This document shows, one piece after another, positions 1 through 6,209 of a DNA stretch of 10,408 nucleotides. The stretch's first letter is position 1. Every line of letters starts with the position of its first letter. The position numbers and the translations under genes are program-made. Origin of the DNA: Actinobacteria bacterium 13_1_20CM_4_69_9 (GTDB taxonomy: Bacteria; Actinomycetota; Thermoleophilia; Gaiellales; Gaiellaceae); NCBI GenBank assembly GCA_001920085.1, contig MNJC01000029.1:1-10408 (forward strand), given 5' to 3'. The notes under the pieces are model-generated. The model searched no databases, had not been told where the DNA came from, and saw only the letters and a list, made by a program, of their open reading frames with translations.

Positions 1-188
1 GCGTAATCGATCACGTTGAGCCTGTCGGCAGGGATCTGCTTCACGAAGTAGCCGCGCGCGTAGCGGTCCCAGTTGGCGAAGAACGCCGCGCCCACCTGAC
101 CCGGCGGCGCGGCTACTGCCGTGCCCGCGCCGCTCAGAGCAGTGACGGCCAGCACCGCCAGGATCGTGGCTCGGATCGACCGTCTCAT
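1..188 (-). CDS. Secreted GH18 chitinase-like protein, N-terminal 62 residues only
   Basis: The reading frame opens at an ATG (186-188) and runs off the left edge of the window, so only the N-terminus is visible. Residues 1-26 form a signal peptide: MRRSIR, a hydrophobic core of about 15 residues, then an Ala-rich cleavage region (TAVAA). The mature start, VGAAFFANWDRYARGYFVK followed by QIPADRLNVIDYA, matches the first beta-strand and loop of family 18 glycosidases, where a strand such as VVGYFTNW is followed by Y.R.Y.VK.LPA.KLTHI.YAF. Family 18 enzymes hydrolyse chitin or related N-acetylglucosamine polymers using a DxxDxDxE motif, which lies outside the window. The start is fixed by a perfect AGGGAGG 5 nt upstream. 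The TetR gene ends 30 bp upstream on the same strand, so co-transcription is possible. The fold assignment is fairly secure; chitin as the substrate is inferred. Confidence 0.75.
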   Translation of the reverse strand, partial: MRRSIRATILAVLAVTALSGAGTAVAAPPGQVGAAFFANWDRYARGYFVKQIPADRLNVIDY

Positions 189-193
189 CACAA

Positions 194-200
194 CCTCCCT
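194..200 (-). promoter_or_regulatory. Strong Shine-Dalgarno site for the chitinase-like gene
   Basis: On the minus strand this reads AGGGAGG, 5 nt before the ATG at 188. It is one of the best ribosome binding sites in the window and decides the start of the partial gene. Confidence 0.75.
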
Positions 201-218
201 CGTCGCTCTCGCGGCGAC

Positions 219-884
219 TCAACCACACTCGAGGCTGGTGGTCAATACCATTCGGAGGCGCAAGGCGTCGCGCGCTCCTGCCGCCATGTGCTGGTCGCCA
301 TGCTCGGCGAGGTATGGATATTGCGGTCGCAGCTGCTCGAGCAGGCGCGCGGCCCACTTCTCGATGTCCTCCTCGCCCGCCGGCGCGAGCATGCGCGCCG
401 CCTTCACGTGGCCGAGTTGCCAGAGCGTGAAGCCGAAGATGTGGCTGTCGAGGGTGTGGTACGCCGAGTAGGCGAGCTCGGCGGAGAAGCCGGCCTCCCG
501 CAGCTGACGCAGCAGCCATTCCATGTAGCGGACGCGCGGTCCCCCGATGATGCGGGCGTCACTCGGCACGAGCGCGAGGCCGCACGCCCACGGATGCTCG
601 ATCAGCACGTCGTGCGCCGAGATTGCGCACCGGCGGATCGCAACGTCCCAGCGGCGCTGGTCCTCCGGAAGCTCGAAGCGCTCGATCACACGGTCGACCA
701 TTGCCGCGACGAGCTCGCCCTTGTTGGCGACGTGGTTGTAGAGGGACATCGCCTCGACGCCGAGAGCCTGACCGAGCTTGCGCATGCTCAGCGCCTCGAT
801 CCCCTCCTTGTCTGCGAGCACGACCGCCTGCTCGAGCACACGCTCTTTCGTGAGCGGTCTGCGGGTCCGGGATCTCGTCGCCAT
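219..884 (-). CDS. TetR/AcrR-family transcriptional repressor
   Basis: 221 residues, a normal TetR-family length. Residues 11-70 form the helix-turn-helix domain, with the pattern LTKERVLEQA, then EGIEALSMRKLGQALGV and the recognition helix around 44-51 (EAMSLYNHV), ending in KGELVAAMVDRV. Residues 80-215 are a helical ligand-binding and dimerisation domain of the TetR_C type (YSAYHTLDSHIFGF region). Such proteins bind palindromic operators as dimers and release DNA on binding a small molecule. The gene is divergent from the quinone reductase-like gene, and the 68-bp gap carries three copies of a 13-bp near-palindrome, so it most likely represses that neighbour and itself. The inducing ligand cannot be read from the sequence. 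The start is ATG 882-884 with no strong Shine-Dalgarno; family alignment at the HTH supports it. It ends 30 bp before the chitinase-like gene. Confidence 0.92.
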   Translation of the reverse strand: MATRSRTRRPLTKERVLEQAVVLADKEGIEALSMRKLGQALGVEAMSLYNHVANKGELVAAMVDRVIERFELPEDQRRWDVAIRRCAISAHDVLIEHPWACGLALVPSDARIIGGPRVRYMEWLLRQLREAGFSAELAYSAYHTLDSHIFGFTLWQLGHVKAARMLAPAGEEDIEKWAARLLEQLRPQYPYLAEHGDQHMAAGARDALRLRMVLTTSLECG

Positions 885-890
885 GGGCTC

Positions 891-919
891 TTGACAAGCT
901 TACGCTGTATGCCTAACTT
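891..919 (+). promoter_or_regulatory. Sigma70-type promoter of the quinone reductase-like gene
   Basis: A perfect -35 TTGACA (891-896) is followed after 17 bp by TAACTT (914-919), a moderate -10. The predicted transcription start near 926 gives a short leader containing the GGGAGG Shine-Dalgarno at 943-948. The three operator-like repeats lie within and just downstream of this promoter. Confidence 0.6.
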
Positions 920-942
920 ACACCATAAGCTTACACAGTATG
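899..942. promoter_or_regulatory. Three-copy TetR operator array (CTTACnCnnTAwG)
   Basis: Three 13-bp copies occur: CTTACGCTGTATG (899-911), CTTACACCATAAG (917-929) and CTTACACAGTATG (930-942). Each is a near-palindrome of the form CTTAC-NNN-GTAAG with 4 of 5 arm positions matching. Centres lie 18 and 13 bp apart. Copy 1 sits in the promoter spacer, copy 2 overlaps the -10 and predicted start, and copy 3 lies between the start and the ribosome binding site. That placement is what a repressor that blocks polymerase would need. Binding by the divergent TetR protein is inferred from location and symmetry. Confidence 0.7.
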
Positions 943-952
943 GGAGGGCGGG

Positions 953-1966
953 ATGACTATGGCGGCAGCAACGAAGGCGACAGGGACGATGAAGGCGATC
1001 GTGCGCAGACGGTGGGGCCGAGCCCGCGACGTGGTCGAGCTGGTCGACATGCCCAGGCCCGAGCCCGCAGACGACGAGGTGCTCGTGCGCGTGCACGCGA
1101 GCTCGATCAACCGCAGCGACTACTACTCCCTGGGCGGCGCCGGCGTTCTGATGCGCCCGATGATCGGGGGCTTCCTGCGGCCGAAGGGCGAGCGCATCGG
1201 CGGCGACTTCGCCGGTGTCGCGGAGGCCGTGGGCAAGACCGTCACCGATATCCACCCCGGCGAGGAGGTATTCGGGTCCCGCACCGGTGCACTTGCCGAA
1301 TACGTCTCGGCAAAGACGGCCGTTGCCCGCAAGCCGGCCAACCTCTCCTTCGAGGAGGCAGCTGCCGTGCCCGGCGCCGCGCTGACGGCGCTCGAGGCGT
1401 TGCGCGACTACGGCGACCTCGAGCCGGGACAGCGCGTCTTGGTCAACGGCGCGTCCGGCGGCGTCGGCAGCTTCGCCGTGCAGCTCGCGAAGGCGCTAGG
1501 CGCCGCTCACGTCACTGCAGTGTGCAGCACGCGCAACGTCGAGCAGGCGCGCTCGCTCGGCGCCGACCGAGTGGTCGACTACACGCGAGAGGACTACACG
1601 CGCGCCCGCGAGCGCTACCACCTGATCGTCGACGTCGCCGGCAACCGCTCGTGGCGCGCAAACCGCCGGGTGCTGGACGCCGACGGCAAGCGGGTGCTCG
1701 TCGGGATGCCGAAAGGGAATCGGCTGATCGGCCCGCTGGGCCGCCTGGCGCGCTTCATGGTCGTGAGGCAGTTCAGCAAGGAACGGCAGTCGTTCTTCGT
1801 CTGCAAGCCGAACCGGCAGAATCTCGCCTTCCTGCGGGAGCTGATCGAGGCGGGCAAGGTTCGTCCCATCGTCGACCGCGTCTATCCGCTCTCCGAAGCC
1901 GCCGAGGCACTGGAGACGATGGGCGAGGGCCACGTGCAGAGCAAGCTCGTCGTGCGAATCGCCTGA
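953..1966 (+). CDS. MDR-superfamily NAD(P)-dependent quinone oxidoreductase-like protein
   Basis: 337 residues of the medium-chain dehydrogenase/reductase superfamily, zinc-independent quinone-reductase branch. The N-terminal GroES-like domain (14-130) has MKAIVRRRWG, then DEVLVRVHASSINRSDYY and GGDFAGVAEAVG. The Rossmann domain carries the nucleotide motif NGASGGVGSFAVQLAKALGA (165-184), and the C-terminus closes with GKVRPIVDRVYPLSEAAEAL. The Cys/His zinc ligands of alcohol dehydrogenases are absent, as expected for reductases acting on quinones or reactive carbonyls with NAD(P)H. The start at ATG 953 has GGGAGG 4 nt upstream; ATG 959 and ATG 989 (where family homology begins) are alternatives. 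It is transcribed divergently from the TetR gene through an operator-studded promoter, so it is probably induced by that regulator's ligand. The exact substrate is unknown. Confidence 0.92.
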   Translation: MTMAAATKATGTMKAIVRRRWGRARDVVELVDMPRPEPADDEVLVRVHASSINRSDYYSLGGAGVLMRPMIGGFLRPKGERIGGDFAGVAEAVGKTVTDIHPGEEVFGSRTGALAEYVSAKTAVARKPANLSFEEAAAVPGAALTALEALRDYGDLEPGQRVLVNGASGGVGSFAVQLAKALGAAHVTAVCSTRNVEQARSLGADRVVDYTREDYTRARERYHLIVDVAGNRSWRANRRVLDADGKRVLVGMPKGNRLIGPLGRLARFMVVRQFSKERQSFFVCKPNRQNLAFLRELIEAGKVRPIVDRVYPLSEAAEALETMGEGHVQSKLVVRIA

Positions 1967-1969
1967 GGC

Positions 1970-1999
1970 GTGGCGCCGGGCGCATGTGCCCGGCGCCAC
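1970..1999. terminator. Bidirectional terminator hairpin between convergent genes
   Basis: A perfect 12-bp inverted repeat, GTGGCGCCGGGC (1970-1981) and GCCCGGCGCCAC (1988-1999), encloses a 6-nt loop. It begins 4 bp after the MDR stop codon and ends 11 bp before the stop of the convergent peptidase gene, so it can serve both. No T-run follows on either strand, which is common for terminators in GC-rich actinobacteria. Confidence 0.75.
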
Positions 2000-2010
2000 A
2001 CCGTCAGCGC

Positions 2011-3633
2011 TTATCGCGTCGGATGCCGGCCGACGTCCGAGGCGATCGGCAGCTTCTTCTTGTAGACCACGCTGTTGCTCGACGACATGATCTTCGTGTC
2101 GAAGGCCATCTGCACGACCATGCTGGCAAACGCCTTCGACATGAACGTGAACACGTCCTGGTCGTTGTTGCTCAGGTTGTCGCACCACAGGAACGGGTTG
2201 TCGACGCAGCCGCCGTCGAAGCTCGGGATGTTGCCCTCGTAGTTCCCGAGGTAGCCGCCGAAGAGGTCGACCTCGTGCTGCGACTTGCAGCAGTCCTGTC
2301 CAGTCAGCAGGCCGCTCGCCGGGACGCCGACCTGGTTGAAGTTGATCGCGTCAGTCCCGGTCGGCGCGAGAAACTCGTGGTTCTTGCGGATCGAGTCGAA
2401 GTACCCGACCGCCTGGTCTCGCGCGATCGTCGACGCCTTGTAGACGCGGTTCGGGAACGTGTTCGTCACCTGTCCGCCGAAGAAGTCCGGCGCAGCCGGA
2501 TCGAGCACGCCGATGATGTAGTTCGGCGTCGCCGTCACATCCGCGTCGAGGTCGTAGCCGATGTGGCTGAGGTCGTTCGAGGACAGGTTGTTGACGTAGT
2601 ACGCCGATCCGAGCAGTCCGAGCTCCTCCCCGCCGAACCAGATGAAGCGGAGCTTGTTCACCGGATTGACGTTCTTCATCATCTGCGCGACGTCGAGGAT
2701 CGTCGCGGAGCCCGAGGCGTTGTCGAGCATGCCCGCGCCGTAGATGGCGTCGAGGTGGGCGTCGACGACCAAGACATGATTCTTGTCACCGCCCTTCGAC
2801 TCGGCGATGACGTTCCAGTCGTCGCGGTTCGGATCGACAGTCGCCCGCACGCTGATGTTCATCGTCGGCGCCGGGCCGCTGTGAGACTGATTGAGGAGAT
2901 CCTGGCCGATCGCAAACGTCGTGAACGCCACCGGGATCATGGGTACGAATGGTGTCCCGGCAGCGTCGACGATGCTCCCGATCAGCAGATCCGTGCGGCC
3001 GGGATTGCCCTCGTTGAAGATGATCACGCCGGACGCTCCCGCGGCCTGCGCGTTCTGGACCTTCACTCCGAAGTTGCAGCCGCCGCGTTGAATCAGCGCG
3101 ATCCGGCCCGCGACGAAGCCGTTGAAATCGCCAGAGGTGCAGCCGCTCGTCGAGCTCGACGTCTGCGTGGGCGGCAGGACAATGCCTCCTGCCGGCTGAA
3201 GCTGTGCGTTCGCGACGCCCTTGCTCTGGCCCGCCCCCCAGTCGGTGTTCAGCACGTAGGTCTTCGCAGTCGGCAAAACCTCGCTGAACGCGGGCGTGCC
3301 GATGAACGTGTAGTAAAGGAACTTGTACCGCTGCAGCGTCACGTCGTAGCCGGCGGCGTTCATCACGGACGCGACATAGTCCGCCGAAGCCTTGTAGCCG
3401 GGCTCACCCGAGTTGCGTGACGGATGGCCGTCAGGACCTGGATTTGCATCGGCGATCGCCTGGAACGCCTGCATGTGCGCCCAGAGATCGGCCGTCTTGA
3501 TGCACGGAATCAGCTTGCTCGGCGTGTCGTTCACCTGCGTGTCGCACTGAGCCGAGGTGATCGCCGGCGCGCTCGGCGCTACCAGCAAGCTCAGTGCCAC
3601 CACGACGCCCAGCAAGACAAGGCGGTGCGGCAT
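2011..3633 (-). CDS. Secreted M28-family zinc metallopeptidase with PA domain
   Basis: 540 residues. A signal peptide (1-24, LVLLGVVVALSLLVAPSAPA) indicates export. A PA insert (about 140-255) includes GRIALIQRGGCNFGVKVQNA then AGASGVIIFN. The M28 aminopeptidase core begins near 285: VVDAHLDA with His293, GMLDNASGSA with Asp304, FGGEELGLLGS with catalytic Glu336 and ligand Glu337, and YDLDAD with Asp361. M28 enzymes use two zinc ions to release N-terminal residues or cleave small peptides. The last ligand is usually a His in a CYHxxCD loop; here the equivalent loop is CVDNPFLWCDN (476-486), with Asp478 in its place and three extra residues. Many paired cysteines suit an extracellular protein. 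The ATG start has AGGAGG 10 nt upstream. It is convergent with the MDR gene and divergent, by 40 bp, from the small membrane protein gene. The family is secure; activity is less certain because of the ligand change. Confidence 0.9.
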   Translation of the reverse strand: MPHRLVLLGVVVALSLLVAPSAPAITSAQCDTQVNDTPSKLIPCIKTADLWAHMQAFQAIADANPGPDGHPSRNSGEPGYKASADYVASVMNAAGYDVTLQRYKFLYYTFIGTPAFSEVLPTAKTYVLNTDWGAGQSKGVANAQLQPAGGIVLPPTQTSSSTSGCTSGDFNGFVAGRIALIQRGGCNFGVKVQNAQAAGASGVIIFNEGNPGRTDLLIGSIVDAAGTPFVPMIPVAFTTFAIGQDLLNQSHSGPAPTMNISVRATVDPNRDDWNVIAESKGGDKNHVLVVDAHLDAIYGAGMLDNASGSATILDVAQMMKNVNPVNKLRFIWFGGEELGLLGSAYYVNNLSSNDLSHIGYDLDADVTATPNYIIGVLDPAAPDFFGGQVTNTFPNRVYKASTIARDQAVGYFDSIRKNHEFLAPTGTDAINFNQVGVPASGLLTGQDCCKSQHEVDLFGGYLGNYEGNIPSFDGGCVDNPFLWCDNLSNNDQDVFTFMSKAFASMVVQMAFDTKIMSSSNSVVYKKKLPIASDVGRHPTR

Positions 3634-3643
3634 CAGACTCTCC

Positions 3644-3649
3644 CCTCCT
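3644..3649 (-). promoter_or_regulatory. Shine-Dalgarno site of the M28 peptidase gene
   Basis: The minus strand reads AGGAGG followed by GG and then, 10 nt downstream of the core, the ATG at 3633. The perfect core supports this start, although the spacing is at the long end. Confidence 0.65.
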
Positions 3650-3673
3650 AGCTTGACCCAAAGCCTCCGCGCG

Positions 3674-4087
3674 ATGCTACGACTGTCTCAGGTGAAAGGC
3701 AACAGCTCCGTTCCGGCCTGGGTCGTCCCGCTCTTTGCCCTCTCGGCGATCGTGCTCGTGCCGACCGTCGTCCTGCTCTTCGTCGTGCTGCCTTCGACGC
3801 ACCAGTCGGAACACTGGGACATCGCGTGGAGCGGCTTCGACGTCATGCTCGCGCTCATGCTGCTCGCCGTCGCCGTCACGGCGTGGCGAAGCTCGCCCTG
3901 GCTCGAAGCCGCCGCGGCCGCTGCCGCGACACTGCTCCTCGTCGACGCCTGGTTCGACGTGCTGACCGCCTCGACGCGCAGCGAGCTCGTGCTCGCACTC
4001 GTCGAGGCGGTCTTCGTGGAGCTACCGCTCGCGCTGCTCTGCGTCTGGCTCGCCCGCGGCGCGGAACGTTTCTGGGCGACCCGCTGA
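3674..4087 (+). CDS. Small four-helix integral membrane protein, function unknown
   Basis: 137 residues from ATG 3674. Four hydrophobic segments are visible: about 16-39 (VVPLFALSAIVLVPTVVLLF), 51-71, 76-97 and 105-127. Conserved-looking polar or aromatic positions sit at helix ends: HWDIAWSGFD before helix 2, WRSSPWLE before helix 3, DAWFD in helix 3, and a final CVWLARGAERFW. It resembles small unnamed membrane proteins common in high-GC actinobacteria; I know no assigned role. Neither ATG 3674 nor the in-frame GTG 3692 has a Shine-Dalgarno, and a TTGACC at 3653-3658 could be a -35, so a leaderless GTG start is a real alternative. An upstream extension to 3557 would overlap the divergent peptidase gene's start and is unlikely. 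The stop lies 11 bp from the end of the convergent glycosidase gene. Confidence 0.75.
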   Translation: MLRLSQVKGNSSVPAWVVPLFALSAIVLVPTVVLLFVVLPSTHQSEHWDIAWSGFDVMLALMLLAVAVTAWRSSPWLEAAAAAAATLLLVDAWFDVLTASTRSELVLALVEAVFVELPLALLCVWLARGAERFWATR

Positions 4088-4098
4088 CTCGAGTGTCG

Positions 4099-5379
4099 CT
4101 ATTTCACGGTCAGGATCACGCTATACCTGCGGTCGCGGGGCGACCAGAGGCGGAGGCGCGCACCGCGGTCGGCGGTGACGACACGCCGAAGGAAGCCCGC
4201 CTGCGTGGTGAGCCGCGTACCGCCGACCCAGCGCCAGTGACGGCCGCGCCACTGCTGTAGCCGGTACGGCTGAGCGCCCGTGCGCGGACGGACCTGTCCC
4301 CACACCGTCGTGCGGGCCCCACGCCGCGACACCTGCGCGAACGGCAGCGCGTACGCGTTGAACGAGGGCTTCACTCTGCCGCGGCTCGTGTAGAAGCCGC
4401 TCGTCCATCTGCGCGCGTTCGGCTCGTCACGCACGAGGAAATGGATCAGCAGGTCGACGCGCGGGGCGAGATACGCGCGCAGCGCCGCCTCGCCGACGTA
4501 GCGCGCCTGCAGCGCATTCGAGACGCCGAGCCAGCGGCTCGGCGGCTTCGAGTTGTAGCCGTACTCCGTGAGCCAGATTCGCGTGCGTGCGCCGAAGTTC
4601 CGCTTCACCTCCGTGATGAGCTTCGGCAGCGTCGCCATTGTCACCTCGGTGCAGCGCCAACAGCCGCCGCTCGACGGGGTCTCGCCCGGGCGCACCGGGT
4701 ACGGGTTCTGCGCGTAGGCGTCGAGCAGAGCGTGCGCCGCGCGCATGCCGCGGATCCATGCAATCGGAGAGACTCCGCTCGGTGTCTTCCGCGGCGACGT
4801 GACGCCGCCCGCGACGAGGTTGCGCGGGTTCGCCGACTTCAATGCGCGGTAAGCCGGGTTGAGCAGTCGCGTCACGTATCGTGCCGGCGAGTTCGGGATC
4901 AGGAAGAGGCGCACGTTGGGCTCGTTCCAGACCGTCCACCGAGTGATCCAGGGGTACTTCACCGCCGCCGCGTACGCGAACGAGCCTATTGCCGTGGCGT
5001 CACTCGGAACGTAGTTCGCACCGCGGCCGCCGTTGGCCCAGTCCGGCGTTCCCCAGAATGAGATGAACACGCTGATGTGCGCAGCGTGCAGGCACTCCAG
5101 GATCGAGTCGTACAGCGCCCAATGGTAGGCCGGGTCGGCGGGATCGCGCGGGTCCGTCGGCTCGGTCGGCGCCACCATGTCCCAGCGGAGCGTCAGGCGC
5201 ACGAGGTCGACCCCGAGCCGCTGGAGGATCTGGATGCGCTGCGCGGGGGCCTCCGGCCCATACAGGAGCCAGGCGTCGTCCTGGACGCCGTACTGGACGT
5301 GCGTCGATGCCGACGCGCCGCCGGACGCCAGCAGCGCCAGGCAGAGAACACCAACGATTGCCGCAAGTCGAATCCGCAT
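4099..5379 (-). CDS. Secreted clan GH-A glycoside hydrolase (cellulase/GH5-GH39-like)
   Basis: 426 residues with a signal peptide (1-25, ending GGASAS). The TIM-barrel domain (about 28-345) includes LGVDLVRLTLRWDMVAP on strand 2, SVFISFWGTPDWANGG on strand 3, WTVWNEPNV with Glu153 as the probable acid/base, and IWLTEYGYNSKPP with Glu272 as the probable nucleophile. These are the two catalytic glutamates of retaining clan A glycosidases. The CWRC motif at 240-243 could form a disulfide in a surface loop. Residues about 350-426 form a beta-rich, Arg/Trp-rich tail (LQQWRGRHWRWVGG) that may be a sugar- or wall-binding module. The substrate (beta-glucan, xylan or another polymer) cannot be told, and I do not assign a numbered GH family. 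GAGGGGG lies 4 nt before the ATG. It lies 79 bp downstream of the flavoprotein gene on the same strand, with hairpins in between. Confidence 0.85.
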   Translation of the reverse strand: MRIRLAAIVGVLCLALLASGGASASTHVQYGVQDDAWLLYGPEAPAQRIQILQRLGVDLVRLTLRWDMVAPTEPTDPRDPADPAYHWALYDSILECLHAAHISVFISFWGTPDWANGGRGANYVPSDATAIGSFAYAAAVKYPWITRWTVWNEPNVRLFLIPNSPARYVTRLLNPAYRALKSANPRNLVAGGVTSPRKTPSGVSPIAWIRGMRAAHALLDAYAQNPYPVRPGETPSSGGCWRCTEVTMATLPKLITEVKRNFGARTRIWLTEYGYNSKPPSRWLGVSNALQARYVGEAALRAYLAPRVDLLIHFLVRDEPNARRWTSGFYTSRGRVKPSFNAYALPFAQVSRRGARTTVWGQVRPRTGAQPYRLQQWRGRHWRWVGGTRLTTQAGFLRRVVTADRGARLRLWSPRDRRYSVILTVK

Positions 5380-5420
5380 GTGACCCCCTCGTTCGCCTAC
5401 CCGTCCACGCCGAGGCTAAG

Positions 5421-5439
5421 CGCCGCGGTGTTCGCGGCG
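5421..5439 (-). terminator. GC-rich hairpin downstream of the flavoprotein gene
   Basis: CGCCGCG (5421-5427) and CGCGGCG (5433-5439) form a perfect 7-bp stem with a 5-nt loop, 20 bp after the flavoprotein stop and 41 bp before the glycosidase start. Another short hairpin (TTCGC-GTTA-GCGAA, 5453-5466) overlaps the flavoprotein stop codon. Either could end transcription. No strong T-run is present, so this is moderate evidence that the two minus-strand genes are separate units. Confidence 0.45.
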
Positions 5440-5458
5440 AGTAAAGCTTTCGTTCGCG

Positions 5459-6145
5459 TTAGCGAAAGTCGGCGATCTCGGCGAGCGACTTCTTCTCGAG
5501 CACCGGCACCTCGGCGTCCTCCGCCGGGTATCCGACCGGGATCAGCAGGAACGGCCGCTCGTTCTCGGGCCGTTCGAGAATGTCCCTGAGGAAGCCCATC
5601 GGTGACGGCGCGTGCGTGAGTGTCGCGAGCCCGGCGTTGTGCAACGCAAGGAGCAAGAAGCCGACGGCGATGCCGACGGACTCGCGCACGTAGTAGTTCT
5701 TGCGCTTCTCGCCGTTCGCGCCGCGGCTCCACGACTGCTCGAAGACCGCGATCAGGTATGGAGCGTCGGTGACGTGCGGCTTGTGCTCATCCGTGCCGAT
5801 CGGCTCGATTGCCTCGAGGTACTCGTCGCTCGCCCGCTGCGTATAGAGGAGCTCCTCCTCGTGCTCCGCCGCCGCGCGGATGCGCGCCTTCAATTGCGGA
5901 TCCGAGACGACGACGAACGTCCACGGCTGCTGGTTCGCCCCGGAGGGCGCCGCGCCCGCGGCGCGGATCGCATTTTCGATCAGCTCGTGCGACACCGGCT
6001 CGGACGAGAACTGGCGTACGGATCGCCGCTCGGAGAGGCGCGCGAGGAACTCGCGCGATCGCTCGACCGCCTCCTCGTCGGACAGGCGCGCGAATTGCAG
6101 CGGCGTCGGCCTGTATGTCCCGGTCGTCGTCGTTACTCGAGCCAC
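5459..6145 (-). CDS. Nitroreductase-fold flavoprotein, iodotyrosine deiodinase-like
   Basis: 228 residues from GTG 6145. The FMN-binding nitroreductase fold shows RRSVRQFSSEPV (40-51), AAPSGANQQPWTFVVV (66-81), NAGLATLTHAP (170-180) and LLIPVGYPAEDAEVPVLEKK. The order and spacing match iodotyrosine deiodinase, the FMN enzyme that reductively removes halogen from halotyrosines, more closely than NfsB-type nitroreductases. The active-site lid appears conserved: Glu97 and Tyr101 in EEELLY, and Lys122 in HKPHVTDAP, corresponding to the Glu/Tyr/Lys triad that clamps the halotyrosine zwitterion in the animal enzyme. This is from memory of the family alignment. The start is uncertain: there is no good Shine-Dalgarno, and an extension to 6229 would overlap the divergent gene and adds no family-like sequence. 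Candidate roles are halotyrosine dehalogenation or another flavin-dependent reduction. It is soluble and cytoplasmic. Confidence 0.88.
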   Translation of the reverse strand: MARVTTTTGTYRPTPLQFARLSDEEAVERSREFLARLSERRSVRQFSSEPVSHELIENAIRAAGAAPSGANQQPWTFVVVSDPQLKARIRAAAEHEEELLYTQRASDEYLEAIEPIGTDEHKPHVTDAPYLIAVFEQSWSRGANGEKRKNYYVRESVGIAVGFLLLALHNAGLATLTHAPSPMGFLRDILERPENERPFLLIPVGYPAEDAEVPVLEKKSLAEIADFR

Positions 6146-6192
6146 CGCCGGAAGTGTGGCACGCAGCGCCCTCCAGCCGACGAGGCGACCGC

Positions 6193-6198
6193 TAGGGT
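6193..6198 (+). promoter_or_regulatory. Possible -10 element (TAGGGT) of the DHFR-like gene
   Basis: TAGGGT lies 11 nt before the ATG at 6210, so a transcript would begin about 5 nt upstream of the start codon. This suits a nearly leaderless message and explains why no Shine-Dalgarno is seen. I find no convincing -35 at the expected distance. Confidence 0.35.
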
Positions 6199-6209
6199 GC
6201 CGCAGCGGA

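Noticed and set aside
940..3420. A very long (826-codon) plus-strand open frame spanning the oxidoreductase gene and the region antisense to the peptidase gene
   Set aside because: It overlaps two well-supported genes in another frame or strand, is dominated by Arg, Ala and Gly or by antisense composition, and shows no domain. Long spurious frames are common in GC-rich DNA.
3557..3673. A longer N-terminus for the small membrane protein
   Set aside because: It lies over the signal-peptide region and ribosome binding site of the divergent peptidase gene and has shadow-like Ser/Thr/Arg composition.
3901..3935. Alanine-rich GCC/GCG repeat-like stretch in the small membrane protein gene
   Set aside because: It encodes the alanine-rich third transmembrane helix and is ordinary GC-rich codon use, not a DNA repeat.
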